DNA from: Syntrophaceae bacterium UBA6109 | GTDB taxonomy: Bacteria > Desulfobacterota > Syntrophia > Syntrophales > UBA6109 | Reading direction: 5' to 3' | Length of the DNA stretch: 64,000 nt | Assembly (NCBI GenBank): GCA_002428445.1 | Contig: DIWJ01000052.1 | Coordinates: forward strand, 10,001-74,000 | Shown here: positions 34,836-44,002 of the stretch, piece after piece | How positions within the stretch are numbered: position 1 is the first letter of the stretch | Layout of the letters: the number at the start of each line of letters is the position of its first letter | Program-made: the position numbers and the translations under genes | The notes under the pieces: model-generated | Told to the model about the DNA's origin: nothing | The model's input: the letters and a program-made list of their open reading frames with translations, nothing else | Databases searched by the model: none

Positions 34836-37800
34836 CTAAAACGAAAGCGGCTGCCGCCAGGCCTTCTTCAATTCGGCGATCGGCTCCTCGATCACCAGTT
34901 TCCCCGACAATCCTTCGACCCGCAGCACCGGCGCCTCCGTCACGGCGCCGATTCTTCCGAAAACGCAACCCGCTAGGGCCTTCTCGAAGGCCTCCTGGGA
35001 GCGCGGGGCGACGGTGACGACGAAGCGGCTCGCCGATTCGGAAAAGAGCAGATCGTCCTCCCGACCGCACCCCTCGGCGGGAATTTCACTGAGGGAGACA
35101 TCCAATCCGAGACCTCCGGCAAAGGCCGTTTCCGCCAAGGCTGCACCCAGCCCGCCGTCCGAGCAGTCATGGCAGGAGGCGACGAGCCCCCGGTCGATCG
35201 CCCCGCTCAGGGCCTCGTACAGCGGTTTCGCTTCCTCCACGCGCACCTGCGGAACGCCGTTTCCGACGAAACCGTGCCGGGCGAACCATTCGGAGCCGCC
35301 CAGTTCCGCGCGGGTCTTTCCCAGGACATAGACGAGGTCGCCCGGACGCTTGGCGTCCATCGTGACCGCCTTCCGGACATCCTCCATCAACCCCAGCGCG
35401 GAGAAAAGGAGCGTCGGCGGGATCGAGATCTTCACGTCGCCGATCATGTAGTCGTTTTTCATGCTGTCCTTGCCGGAGATGCAGGGAACGCCGAAAGCCG
35501 TCGTGTATTCGTACAGGGCCTTGTTGGCCCGCACCAGCTGCGCCAGCTTGTATTCGCCGTCGGGCGTTTTTTCCGACTGCACGGGGTCGCACCAGCAGAA
35601 GTTGTCCAGGACGGCGATCCGTTTCAGGCTCCCGCCCACGGCGACGGCGTTGCGCAGCGCCTCGTCCAGGGCGCAGGCGGCCATGGCGTAGGCGTCAATG
35701 TCGCTGTAGCGGGGGCAGATGCCGTTGGCGACGATGATCCCTGCAAAGGAATCCAGCAGCGGACGGATGACGGCGGCGTCGCCGGGGCCGTCGTTTTCGG
35801 CGCCGACGAGGGGCTTCACGACGCTGCCGCCCTGCACCTCGTGGTCGTACTGGCGAACGACGGACTCCTTGCTGCAGAGGTTGAGACGGGACAGCATCCC
35901 CTTCAACTCTTCCCCGAGATTCCCGGGCACGGCAAAATCCGGTTCGGAATGGCGGGGCGGCGTCCAGACCGCCTTGAGCTGCATCTGGGGAAGCCCGTCG
36001 TGCAGAAAATCCATATCGAGGAAGGCGACGGTCTTGTCGCCGTAGCAGACGTGGAATTTCCCGCTGTCCGTATAGCGGCCCAGCACGGTCGCTTCCACAT
36101 CCATCTTTTCCGCGAGGGAGAGGAAGGCGTCAATCCTGGCGGGTTCGACGGCCAGTGTCATGCGCTCCTGGGACTCGGAAATGAGGATCTCCCAGGGATT
36201 GAGCCCGGCATACTTCAGCGGCGCCTTCTTGAGATCGATCTCGCAGCCGCCGGAGAGCCGCGCCGTCTCCCCCACGGAGGAGGACAAACCGCCGGCGCCG
36301 TTGTCGGTGATGCAGCGGTATAGATCGAGGTCGCGCGCCTTCAGGAGGAAATCCGTCATCTTCTTCTGGGTGATGGGATCCCCGATCTGCACGGCGGTAA
36401 CGGGCGATCCCTCGTGGAGTTCCTCGGACGAGAAGGTTGCGCCGTGAATACCGTCCTTGCCAATGCGCCCTCCCGTCATAACGATGAGGTCTCCGGGAAG
36501 GATCTCCTTCAGATGGCTCGGCCGCCCCTCGAGCCGGGACGGCATGATGCCGCCCGTTCCGCAGTACACGAGGGGTTTCCCCAGGTAGCGTTCGTCGAAG
36601 ACGAGGCAGCCGTTTACCGTCGGGATGCCGCTCTTGTTGCCGCCGTGTTCGACACCTTCCCGCACGCCCTCGTAGATCCGTCGGGGGTGGAGGATGCGCT
36701 TGGGGAGCGGCTTGTCATAGCCGGGCGGAGCGAAGCAGAAGACGTCCGTATTAAAGATGAGTTTTGCCCCGCGTCCCGTCCCGAACGGGTCCCGGTTGAC
36801 GCCGACGATGCCCGTGAGCGCGCCGCCGTAGGGGTCCAGCGCCGAGGGGGAGTTGTGCGTTTCGACCTTGAAGACCAGGCTCCAGTCGTCGTTGAACCGC
36901 ACGACGCCGGCATTGTCGGTGAAGACCGAAAGCAGCCAGTCCTCCGCGCCAAGGTCCTTGCGGATCTTCCGCGTGGAGCCCTTGATGTAGGTATCGAAAA
37001 GCGAATCGATCTTCTCGGCGGGTTTCCGCCCGTCCTTGTAGCTGATGACGGCGTTGAAGATCTTGTGTTTGCAGTGCTCCGACCAGGTCTGGGCCAGACA
37101 CTCCAGTTCGGCGTCCGTGGCAAGACCAGCGAGGCCGACCTTCTGTCTCCCGCTGCGAACGGCCTGGTCGCGCAGATAATCCCGGATGATCTTCATCTCC
37201 TGCAGCGTCAGGGCCAGCATGCCGTCGGCGCTGATTCGCTGAAGTTCGGCATCGCCGACCTCCAGATCGACAAAATCGACCCGGGGAGAGTCCGTACCCG
37301 TCACATGGGGCACGTAGGGTGCGACTCCGCGGTCCGGATTCCAGGTCGTGCCGTCCACAATCTCGAAGCGCTCGATCAATTCGTTGGCAAGGAGGTTGGC
37401 CGCGATCTTCTCTGCATCGGATCGGGTCAGGACGTCCAGGACGCAGCGGTCCCGCACGGCCGAGATGAGGTACTGGCGCGATGTGTAGACGGGGATCGCC
37501 CGGTCGCCTCGCTTCCCGAGAAGGAGTCCGATCGCCTCCCGCGCCGTCTTTCCGACGTTGTCCGTGACGCCGGGCCGATAGCCGACCTCGATCAGCCAGT
37601 TGAAGCTTCCCGCCGGCGCGAGCCCGCGGTCGATCGCGAAGGTCTGGATGACGGGATCGGAAAGGGGCCCCCGGGCCGCGCGGTTCAGCGACTCGGGATC
37701 GAGATCGCCGTCCAGCGTGTAGACGTCGACGGTCCGGACACGGTCGACGGGAATGCGCAGGTGTTCGACGATCCGGCGTTTGATCTTCTCCCCGAGGGCG

Positions 37801-37844
37801 TCCCGGATGCCTTCCTTCAATCCGATTTCGATGCGATGCGCCAT
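34836..37844 (-). CDS. purL: Phosphoribosylformylglycinamidine synthase, fused PurS-PurL
   Basis: A 1,002-residue FGAM synthase without the glutaminase domain, which is encoded separately next door. The first 180 residues look like two PurS-type units (starting HRIEIGLKEGIRDALGEK and RDRCVLDVLTRSDAEK). Then comes the PurL body, with AQTWSEHCKHKIFNAV near 285, VFKVETHNSPSALDPYGGA near 350 and TDNGAGGLSSSVGE near 515. Length is between small PurL (about 740) and the large single-chain form (about 1,300). The start at 37844 is chosen because the frame upstream of it lacks family sequence; no strong ribosome site is seen. Confidence 0.9.
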   Translation of the reverse strand: MAHRIEIGLKEGIRDALGEKIKRRIVEHLRIPVDRVRTVDVYTLDGDLDPESLNRAARGPLSDPVIQTFAIDRGLAPAGSFNWLIEVGYRPGVTDNVGKTAREAIGLLLGKRGDRAIPVYTSRQYLISAVRDRCVLDVLTRSDAEKIAANLLANELIERFEIVDGTTWNPDRGVAPYVPHVTGTDSPRVDFVDLEVGDAELQRISADGMLALTLQEMKIIRDYLRDQAVRSGRQKVGLAGLATDAELECLAQTWSEHCKHKIFNAVISYKDGRKPAEKIDSLFDTYIKGSTRKIRKDLGAEDWLLSVFTDNAGVVRFNDDWSLVFKVETHNSPSALDPYGGALTGIVGVNRDPFGTGRGAKLIFNTDVFCFAPPGYDKPLPKRILHPRRIYEGVREGVEHGGNKSGIPTVNGCLVFDERYLGKPLVYCGTGGIMPSRLEGRPSHLKEILPGDLIVMTGGRIGKDGIHGATFSSEELHEGSPVTAVQIGDPITQKKMTDFLLKARDLDLYRCITDNGAGGLSSSVGETARLSGGCEIDLKKAPLKYAGLNPWEILISESQERMTLAVEPARIDAFLSLAEKMDVEATVLGRYTDSGKFHVCYGDKTVAFLDMDFLHDGLPQMQLKAVWTPPRHSEPDFAVPGNLGEELKGMLSRLNLCSKESVVRQYDHEVQGGSVVKPLVGAENDGPGDAAVIRPLLDSFAGIIVANGICPRYSDIDAYAMAACALDEALRNAVAVGGSLKRIAVLDNFCWCDPVQSEKTPDGEYKLAQLVRANKALYEYTTAFGVPCISGKDSMKNDYMIGDVKISIPPTLLFSALGLMEDVRKAVTMDAKRPGDLVYVLGKTRAELGGSEWFARHGFVGNGVPQVRVEEAKPLYEALSGAIDRGLVASCHDCSDGGLGAALAETAFAGGLGLDVSLSEIPAEGCGREDDLLFSESASRFVVTVAPRSQEAFEKALAGCVFGRIGAVTEAPVLRVEGLSGKLVIEEPIAELKKAWRQPLSF

Positions 37845-38063
37845 AGCCGATTTCAAGAAAGTTGCGTCAGGCTGTTCCTTCTCAGAGCAGCCGCTCGATG
37901 AAGGCGGCCGTTTCCGCCGCCTCGTTTCACCACCGGACAGGGCTCCGGAAATGACCCCTTGCAGAGGCAATTCTTCCTATCCCAGGAAGCGACAATTTGC
38001 AACGGATGTTCTTCCGGAACAAGCTCCGGAATTTCCCTGATCCTTGAGAAAAAAGGTCCGTTT

Positions 38064-38945
38064 TCATGTTCCCTGCCGGCTGCAGATGTCTCTCGTCCCG
38101 AAAAACGTGATCAGCGTACCGCCGAGGCTGACCGTTATGGCGGCCAGCTTGACCAGCACGCCGGCATAAGGAATCCAGCCGACGACGAGCAGCACCACGA
38201 GCCCCCACATCACCTCCCGGAAGGGGCGGGACGTGCGGCAGCGGAAAAGCCGGCCGCATATCTGCCGTCCGATGAGCATGGCGATGGCGGTCAGCCCCGG
38301 GAGGATCAGACACAGGAGCAGGATAAGCACCCAGGGCAGCAGGAAGATGCCAAGTACGGAGATGACGAGCAGGAGGACCAGGTTGATGATGAGAATCCCT
38401 CCCAGGACTCCCCAGAATGCGACACGTATGGAGTTCTGCGAGATTGCCTCGCCGATCAGGATGATGTGCCGCGGGATGAAGGTGACAAGAATCATCGCCA
38501 GCAGCAGGATGGCCGTGAAAATAAGAAGAGAAACGATGGCGAAGACCCAGGACCAGCCCTCCCAGTCCCCGCTCAGGGCCTCCGAGATCGCGGCGGACAT
38601 GTTGGACGTGTTGATCTCGGTCAGGCCTCCTCCGACTTCCGCACCGCGGGCGGCAACGATGATGCCGCCGATCGTGACGACATTGCCTTCCACGGAAGCG
38701 CCTTTGCCCAGGACGACGGATCCTCCGATCGCCACGGCATGGCCTTCCACGGTGCCCTCGACGGTGACCTGTCCTCCGATGGCGACGGCGTGGCCAACCG
38801 TGCTCCCCTCTTCCACCGTAACGTCTGACCCGATCCGGACGAGGCTCTTCGCACTTCCCCAGGCATCGGCGACGGTCAAGAAACAGAGAAGAAGGAGCAG
38901 GAGGATGAAGCGCAGCCGCCGCCCCATCGGGCTATACTTCTCCAT
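38064..38945 (-). CDS. Membrane protein with polymer-forming-type hexad repeats
   Basis: A 293-residue protein. A signal sequence or first membrane segment (about 12-30) is followed by about 70 residues of short repeats such as VTVEEGSTVGHAVAIGGQ, VTVEGTVEGHAVAIGGS and ASVEGNVVTIGG, a right-handed beta-helix pattern like bactofilins. The C-terminal part has four or five membrane segments (from about 130 onward). Such repeat-plus-membrane proteins occur in many bacteria and their function is unknown. The start at 38945 is a choice among three in-frame ATGs (38972, 38945, 38927). Confidence 0.7.
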   Translation of the reverse strand: MEKYSPMGRRLRFILLLLLLCFLTVADAWGSAKSLVRIGSDVTVEEGSTVGHAVAIGGQVTVEGTVEGHAVAIGGSVVLGKGASVEGNVVTIGGIIVAARGAEVGGGLTEINTSNMSAAISEALSGDWEGWSWVFAIVSLLIFTAILLLAMILVTFIPRHIILIGEAISQNSIRVAFWGVLGGILIINLVLLLVISVLGIFLLPWVLILLLCLILPGLTAIAMLIGRQICGRLFRCRTSRPFREVMWGLVVLLVVGWIPYAGVLVKLAAITVSLGGTLITFFGTRDICSRQGT

Positions 38946-39051
38946 GCCTCTCACAACCTCCGCTTCCCGCATTTTGCGATCTTCGATCCCCGTCGCTCAA
39001 GAGCGCGTAGTATAGGGAAGGGACCGGCCCCTGTCAACGACAAACAAAAAC

Positions 39052-39105
39052 TGTCAAGCCAAAGTAGAAATGTCCTATATTTGCCAAAATAGAAATGTCC
39101 TATTT
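39052..39105. repeat. Direct repeats resembling an insertion-sequence end
   Basis: TAGAAATGTCCTAT occurs at 39065-39078 and again at 39090-39103, preceded by TGTCAAGCC. Multiple short terminal repeats after a 5' TGT are typical of IS21-type ends. No transposase gene is nearby, so it would be a remnant; this is inference. Confidence 0.4.
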
Positions 39106-39194
39106 GGTCAATAGGCAGATGCCCTCGTTGGCATCCAGTTTTTCCAGCTTTTCCTCCAGGGATGATCTTTTGCCGGTGTGGGTGGCTGACGGAC

Positions 39195-39235
39195 AAACAA
39201 AAAAACCGGGGGAATCCCACGCGGGATTCCCCCGG
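39195..39235 (-). terminator. Rho-independent terminator of the TRAP operon
   Basis: On the minus strand a perfect 13-bp stem (CCGGGGGAATCCC with GGGATTCCCCCGG, 4-base loop) is followed by TTTTTTTGTTT. It lies 36 bases past the stop of the large permease gene. Confidence 0.92.
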
Positions 39236-39271
39236 CAACTCAAGGGGGTTGAAATGACGACCCGTAGACTA

Positions 39272-40549
39272 CTACCTCATCCTCGAAGGCAGCCAGGTGG
39301 AAAGATCCGGCCAGACGACGAAGAGAATCAGGCCGCCGACCATGATCACAAGGAAGGGCCAGACGCCCTTGACCACCTCCTCCAGTTTTTCCTTGGCCAT
39401 CGCCGACACGACGAAGAGATTGAGGCCGACCGGCGGCGTAATCATCGCCAGTTCCATGTTGACGGTCATGACAACGCAGAACTGGACGATGGGAATATCC
39501 AGCGCCCGGATGACGGGCAGCAGGATCGGCAGCGTGATCAGCGTGATCGACACGGCCTCGAGGAAGGTCCCCATGACGAAGAACATGAGCTGCGTCACGA
39601 AGAAGAACATCCACTTGCTGACCTTGGCCGCGGTGATCGCCATCAGCACCTGCTGGGGGATCTGTTTCGCCGTCAGGAAGAGGGAGAAGACCATGGCCGC
39701 GGCGATGATGAGGTAGATCATCGAGGAGATGTTGATGGACTCCACAAGGATCTTCCGGATGCCGCCCCATTTCAGCTCACGATACACGAAGATGGAGATG
39801 ACCAGCGTGTAGAAGACCGAAAGGACAGCCGCCTCCGTCGGGGTGACGACGCCCGAGTAGATACTGCCCAGGATGAAAAAAGGCAGGAACATGCCGGGGA
39901 TGGCCTTGAAGGTTGCTTTCCAGCGCTCGGGCCAGGTCGCCTTGGCCGATTGGGTCATCTTCTGCCTCTGGGCATAGATGATCGCACTCACGACGAGGAT
40001 GCCGGCCAGAATCATGCCCGGGATCATCCCCGCTGCAAACAGTTCGCCGATCGAGTACTCGGCGACGATGCCGAAGATGACCATCGTCACGCTGGGCGGG
40101 ATGAGGATACCCAGGGTTCCCGAAGCGGCGACAAGACCCATGGCGTACCGCTTGGAATAGCCGTTTTCGATCATCGCCGGGAGCATGATGGCGCCGATCG
40201 CGGCCGCCGTCGCCGGGCTTGAACCCGAAATGGCGGCGAAGATGGCGCAGGCGGCGATCGTCACGACGGCCAAGCCGCCGGGAAGATGCCCTACCCATGT
40301 CCGCAGACAGGCGATGAGGTACTTGGAAATGCCGCCGTGGGACATGACGACGCCGGCAAAAACGAAGGACGGAATCGCCAGGAGCGGCGGAGACAGCAGC
40401 GACGCAAACATCCGCTGGGCGATCATGTAGAGGCTGAAATCCGTAGTGGTCGCCAGGACGATGATCGCCGCCGTGGCCAGGGCGACGGCAACAGGAACGT
40501 TTACACAGAAGAGAAAGACGAATATCCCGAAGAGTACCGCAGTTTCCAT
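39272..40549 (-). CDS. dctM: TRAP transporter, large permease subunit (DctM family)
   Basis: A 425-residue membrane protein with about 12 hydrophobic segments and DctM sequence: the IPSFVFAGVVMSHGGI region near 58, GSSPATAAAIGAIMLPAMIENGY near 106, GTLGILIPPSVTMVIFG near 142 and ITPPVGLNLFVVSAM near 375. It is the channel subunit of a TRAP importer, driven by a sodium or proton gradient. Its start overlaps the DctQ stop by one base (TGATG). A strong terminator follows. Confidence 0.94.
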   Translation of the reverse strand: METAVLFGIFVFLFCVNVPVAVALATAAIIVLATTTDFSLYMIAQRMFASLLSPPLLAIPSFVFAGVVMSHGGISKYLIACLRTWVGHLPGGLAVVTIAACAIFAAISGSSPATAAAIGAIMLPAMIENGYSKRYAMGLVAASGTLGILIPPSVTMVIFGIVAEYSIGELFAAGMIPGMILAGILVVSAIIYAQRQKMTQSAKATWPERWKATFKAIPGMFLPFFILGSIYSGVVTPTEAAVLSVFYTLVISIFVYRELKWGGIRKILVESINISSMIYLIIAAAMVFSLFLTAKQIPQQVLMAITAAKVSKWMFFFVTQLMFFVMGTFLEAVSITLITLPILLPVIRALDIPIVQFCVVMTVNMELAMITPPVGLNLFVVSAMAKEKLEEVVKGVWPFLVIMVGGLILFVVWPDLSTWLPSRMR

Positions 40550-41073
40550 CAGACAATCGCTCCTTTCTCCATGCCGTCAGTCCACGCCTTGCCGCCGTCC
40601 TTGAACACGAACAGGAGTTTCTGCAGGAAGCGGGCGCCGAACATGACCCCGCTGACCGGCATGACGAAGTTGACGATCCACAGGGGGAACATACTGTCCG
40701 TGGAACCCTGGCCCGTCTGGTAGTAATCGGCCACGAGCAGGACGCCGAAGTAGGTGTAGAAGACGCAGAACGCGAGCCCGAGGCTGTGGGCGAACATGCT
40801 GACGTAGCGCTTCAGCCAGACCGGCATCATGTCGTAGAACATATCCACCTTGATGTGGTGGTTGGTCCGCAGGGCGACGGACATCCCCACGAACGTCCCC
40901 CACACGACGAAATACACGGAAAACTCATCCAGGAGCGAATGCGGCATCCCCCAGACGTACCTCATGGTAACGTTGACCATAATGAGCGTCAGACCGATGA
41001 AGAGGAGGACGCCCGACGTCCATTCCTCGAAGGCTTCATAGAATCGCGACCATTTACTTTTTCCCGCCCCCAT
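40549..41073 (-). CDS. dctQ: TRAP transporter, small permease subunit (DctQ family)
   Basis: A 174-residue protein with four membrane segments and the DctQ pattern RYVWGMPHSLLDEFSVYFVVWGTFVG near 32-57. It links the binding protein to the large permease. The next gene overlaps by one base and the DctP gene lies 77 bases upstream, with a hairpin in that gap. Confidence 0.9.
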   Translation of the reverse strand: MGAGKSKWSRFYEAFEEWTSGVLLFIGLTLIMVNVTMRYVWGMPHSLLDEFSVYFVVWGTFVGMSVALRTNHHIKVDMFYDMMPVWLKRYVSMFAHSLGLAFCVFYTYFGVLLVADYYQTGQGSTDSMFPLWIVNFVMPVSGVMFGARFLQKLLFVFKDGGKAWTDGMEKGAIV

Positions 41074-41111
41074 TGTTCAAAATCCTCCGCCAGCAAAGAG
41101 AAGATAAAGAA

Positions 41112-41141
41112 CGGGGCGGGCCGCTTCCGCAACCCGCCCCG
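41112..41141 (-). other. Intercistronic hairpin between dctP and dctQ
   Basis: CGGGGCGGG and CCCGCCCCG form a perfect 9-bp stem with a 12-base loop in the gap after dctP. It may stabilise the dctP message or reduce read-through, so that the binding protein is made in excess, a common arrangement. Confidence 0.6.
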
Positions 41142-41150
41142 CGATCGCCG

Positions 41151-42155
41151 TTATTTCAAGCTCATGGCATAATCGATATTGTCTTTTCCGATCTTGCTTT
41201 CGTACTGCTTGTACAGAGGCGCCAGGGCCTTGATGAATTCCTGCCGTTCGGCCGCGGTGAGGGTGTAGATTTCCACCTTGCCGCTCTTCTTCATGATCTC
41301 CAGACTCTTGCCGTCCATCTCTTCCGCCAGTTTTCTCTCATAGGCGGAGGCCTGGTTCAGGGCATCCATGAAGATCTTCTGCTGATCAGGCTTCAGGCTG
41401 TCCCAGAACTTCACGTTCGTCAGGACGACATAGTCGATGCGCGTGAAGTTGCCGATCGTGAGGTACTTGGCGACTTCGTAGAACTTCTGGGTTTCGTGGT
41501 TGTTGAAGGTGTTGTCCAGGCCGTCGATGGCATGGCTGTTGAGGGCCTGGTAGACCTCGGCGAAGGCCATCGTCTGCGAACCGGCGCCCAGGGTCTTGTT
41601 GCGGGCATCGAGCAAACCGCCGCTCTGAACGCGAAGTTTCAGGCCTTTGAAGTCGGCCGGTTTCTTCAGGGGGCGTTTGGCGTTGATGAACTGCGTGAAG
41701 CCGTTCGGCCAATGGGCAATACCGAGGAAGCCCGCGCGGCGCACGGAATTGAAGAGCGTCTTGCCCTTCTCCGAATTCCAGAATGCCGCAACCGCATCGT
41801 CGGAAGCAAACAGGAAGGGCATATCGACGATCTGGAACTGGGGGTTGAAGCCGACCAGTTTGGTCATGGAGGGCGCGATCACCTGGACGTTGTTCGCGCG
41901 CAGGGCCTCGAGTTCCTCCTTGTCGCCGTAAAGCTGGGAGGAAGGATAGACCTTCACGTCGAAAATGCCGCTCTTGTCGAGGATCTCCTTGAACTTCACC
42001 GACGACTGGCCTTTCGGCGTCTGATCGGCAACAACATGGGAGAATTTGACTTCGATCTTCTTTTCGGCTGCGATGGCGGACGTAGCCACAAACATCATTG
42101 CCAGACAAAGCACTGCCGCCAAACCGAACCATTTCTTTGCGGTAAGACTTTTCAT
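41151..42155 (-). CDS. dctP: TRAP transporter, periplasmic solute-binding protein (DctP family)
   Basis: A 334-residue protein with a signal peptide (core about 10-25, then TSAIAAEKK). DctP features include FSHVVADQTPKGQSSVKFKE near 38 and FKGLKLRVQSGGLLDA near 155, where the arginine that binds the ligand carboxylate lies. It should bind an organic acid. The start at 42155 is preferred over 42161 because AAGGAGG stands 6 bases before it. Location after the fumarate reductase operon makes a C4-dicarboxylate plausible, but many DctP proteins bind other acids. Confidence 0.9.
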   Translation of the reverse strand: MKSLTAKKWFGLAAVLCLAMMFVATSAIAAEKKIEVKFSHVVADQTPKGQSSVKFKEILDKSGIFDVKVYPSSQLYGDKEELEALRANNVQVIAPSMTKLVGFNPQFQIVDMPFLFASDDAVAAFWNSEKGKTLFNSVRRAGFLGIAHWPNGFTQFINAKRPLKKPADFKGLKLRVQSGGLLDARNKTLGAGSQTMAFAEVYQALNSHAIDGLDNTFNNHETQKFYEVAKYLTIGNFTRIDYVVLTNVKFWDSLKPDQQKIFMDALNQASAYERKLAEEMDGKSLEIMKKSGKVEIYTLTAAERQEFIKALAPLYKQYESKIGKDNIDYAMSLK

Positions 42156-42224
42156 CGACATCCTCCTTTTTGAAAGAATTCTTCTAAGGTTTACAACCTG
42201 TGCTGCACGATACGAATATTCTTA

Positions 42225-42246
42225 GCGCCGCCAGAATCAGCGGCGC
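42225..42246 (-). terminator. Hairpin between the Frd operon and the TRAP genes
   Basis: GCGCCGC and GCGGCGC pair around an 8-base loop; on the minus strand the AT-rich TAAGAATATT follows. It may terminate the malic enzyme-fumarase-Frd transcript. Confidence 0.5.
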
Positions 42247-42319
42247 CCCCCCCTCGGTCTCGCGTCTTCGGTTGTCTCGATCACCTCCCTCGACAGATAT
42301 TTTCTTGCCGGATCAGTCC

Positions 42320-43153
42320 CTACTTGCCCACGGTATGCGGAGGGGCCTGAATCTTCGGTTTTCTCTCGGCCTTTTCGGGCAGATGCCACACCTTCGCGCA
42401 AGGTTCCTTCCCGCTCAGGTTGAAGTAATCGCGGACGAGTTCCTTCTTCATGAGCTGGATAGCGCGCGCCGGATCGACGCCCTTGGGACAGACATTGGAG
42501 CATTCTCCGGCGTAGTGGCAATTGTAGGCCCCGTGCGACGCCGCGGCGATGTCCTGCCTTTCCTTTCCGCCGTCGTCCCTGGAATCGACGCAATAGCGGT
42601 AGATCTGGGTGAGCGGCATCGGCCCAAGATACTGCCGGTCCGTGGCCATCGTCGGGCAGGCTGCCATGCAGGCGCCGCATTTTATGCAGTAGGTGAACTG
42701 GAGGAATTTTTCCAGTTGATGAGGACTCTGGAAATATTCACCGGATGGTTCTTCCATTTCCTTCCGGTCACCCCGTTTGATGAAGGGCTGAACACGCTGG
42801 TGCACCTCGAACATCGGCACCAGATCCGGCACCAGATCCCGGATGATCGAAAAGTTTGGAAGGGGCGCAACCGTCAGAACGCTCTGAGTCACATCGAGGA
42901 TCTGCGTGTTGCAGGCCAGCGTCGGCTTGCCGTTGATCAGCATCGCACAGGAACCGCAGACACCCATCCGGCAAGAGAACCGGAACGCCAATGTCGGATC
43001 CTGCGTCTCCTTGATTCGATGCAAGCCGTCGAGCACCGTCATACCCGCCTCGACCTGGAGGTTGTACTGCTGCTCCCTGGGCTCTTCATCTTTGGCCGGA
43101 TCGAAGCGACGGATATAAAAAGTAATGTTCGTTTTCTTCTCTTCTTTTTCCAT
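42320..43153 (-). CDS. frdB: Fumarate reductase/succinate dehydrogenase iron-sulfur subunit (first complex)
   Basis: A 277-residue FrdB/SdhB with the 2Fe-2S motif FSCRMGVCGSCAM and distal cysteine in TLACN near 80, the 4Fe-4S motif CIKCGACMAACP near 157 and the third cluster motif CHYAGECSNVCPKGVDP near 212. It carries electrons between the flavoprotein and the membrane subunits. The start at 43153 follows AGGAAGGAT. Gene order on this strand is A-C-D-B, with gaps of 13 bases or fewer. Confidence 0.93.
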   Translation of the reverse strand: MEKEEKKTNITFYIRRFDPAKDEEPREQQYNLQVEAGMTVLDGLHRIKETQDPTLAFRFSCRMGVCGSCAMLINGKPTLACNTQILDVTQSVLTVAPLPNFSIIRDLVPDLVPMFEVHQRVQPFIKRGDRKEMEEPSGEYFQSPHQLEKFLQFTYCIKCGACMAACPTMATDRQYLGPMPLTQIYRYCVDSRDDGGKERQDIAAASHGAYNCHYAGECSNVCPKGVDPARAIQLMKKELVRDYFNLSGKEPCAKVWHLPEKAERKPKIQAPPHTVGK

Positions 43154-43166
43154 GGTTTCATCCTTC

Positions 43167-43541
43167 CTATAGGGCTGCACCCAGCGTCTTGGCCGCGATG
43201 GCGGCATAGGCGCCGACAATGAAAAGGACCACCCCGACGATCCACAACGCCACCGTCAGCGACCGCTGGCAGGCCTTGCAGATCCCCAGCTCGAAGACGA
43301 TCGTCCTCAGGCCGTAGAAACCGTGATAAAGCACTGCCGCCAGCAGCAGGATATACGCGGTCATAAAGAAGGCGGAATGGCTGCGGAAGGCCACATTTTC
43401 CCACGCCACGGCTTCCGCGCCGGCCGGGTTGAAGATCCCGACAATCCCGCTCAGATGGACTACCGCCATATGGAGCCCGCCCAGAACAAAGATGACGAGC
43501 CCGGCAATAACAAACCAAATCCAGTATGCTGTCTCTCTCAT
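43167..43541 (-). CDS. frdD: Frd/Sdh membrane anchor subunit D (first complex)
   Basis: A 124-residue protein with three membrane segments (about 6-30, 55-80 and 93-118). Histidines that could bind heme b or sit near the quinone site are in GGLHMAVVHL and AVLYHGFYGLRTIVFEL; the latter stretch resembles SdhD. It forms the membrane anchor with the C subunit encoded just upstream. Confidence 0.8.
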   Translation of the reverse strand: MRETAYWIWFVIAGLVIFVLGGLHMAVVHLSGIVGIFNPAGAEAVAWENVAFRSHSAFFMTAYILLLAAVLYHGFYGLRTIVFELGICKACQRSLTVALWIVGVVLFIVGAYAAIAAKTLGAAL

Positions 43542-43554
43542 CGCGAAGCTCCCT

Positions 43555-43992
43555 TCATCCCACGAAAAAGATATTGAATCCCCCGGCGATGATGAAGACC
43601 GCGGAAAGGATCATCGCGATCAGCATCAGCGGGCGCTGGGTATTCAAGGACGATCTGTACGGATAGACCGGCTCTTCGGCCTTTCCCACCGCCAGCCCCC
43701 ATTCGATGAGGACCAGACGGACGCCGTTGAGGGCGTGGAAGGCGAACCCGATCACAATGAAGAATTCGCCGACCTTGAAGAAAGGATGCTTGAGGGTTTC
43801 CATGGCCGCGTTCCACGTCTCCGGCCCGAAGATCCGCAACGAACTCTCGAAGATATGCATCAGGAAGAACAGCAGCAATCCCAACCCGGCTACGCGGTGG
43901 ATGATGTACAGATAACGCTCCACACCCCATCGGCCGCCGCCGAGCCACCCCAGAATCCCCAAATGGTTGTCAAATTTCTTGAAGTCTGCCAT
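43555..43992 (-). CDS. frdC: Frd/Sdh cytochrome b-type subunit C (first complex)
   Basis: A 145-residue protein with three membrane segments and the SdhC motifs YIIHRVAGLGLLLFFLMHIFE near 38 and GFAFHALNGVRLVLIE near 90, with candidate heme-b histidines. The start at 43992 follows AAGGGGGA; an ATG at 44019 overlaps frdA. Having separate C and D subunits differs from the fused anchor of the second complex at 56094-56921. Confidence 0.85.
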   Translation of the reverse strand: MADFKKFDNHLGILGWLGGGRWGVERYLYIIHRVAGLGLLLFFLMHIFESSLRIFGPETWNAAMETLKHPFFKVGEFFIVIGFAFHALNGVRLVLIEWGLAVGKAEEPVYPYRSSLNTQRPLMLIAMILSAVFIIAGGFNIFFVG

Positions 43993-44002
43993 CGTGTCCC
44001 CC

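Larger units (their letters stand above)
38946..39271. other. Intergenic region with IS-end-like repeat and terminator
   Basis: This 326-base stretch holds a pair of direct repeats resembling an insertion-sequence end (39052-39105) and the terminator of the TRAP operon (39195-39235). On the minus strand, bases 39105-39185 can be read as a short peptide-like frame without a start. I see no intact gene. Confidence 0.55.

Noticed and set aside
39105..39185. Short minus-strand peptide-like frame next to the IS-like repeats
   Set aside because: It has no start codon or ribosome site and is too short to assign to a transposase fragment.
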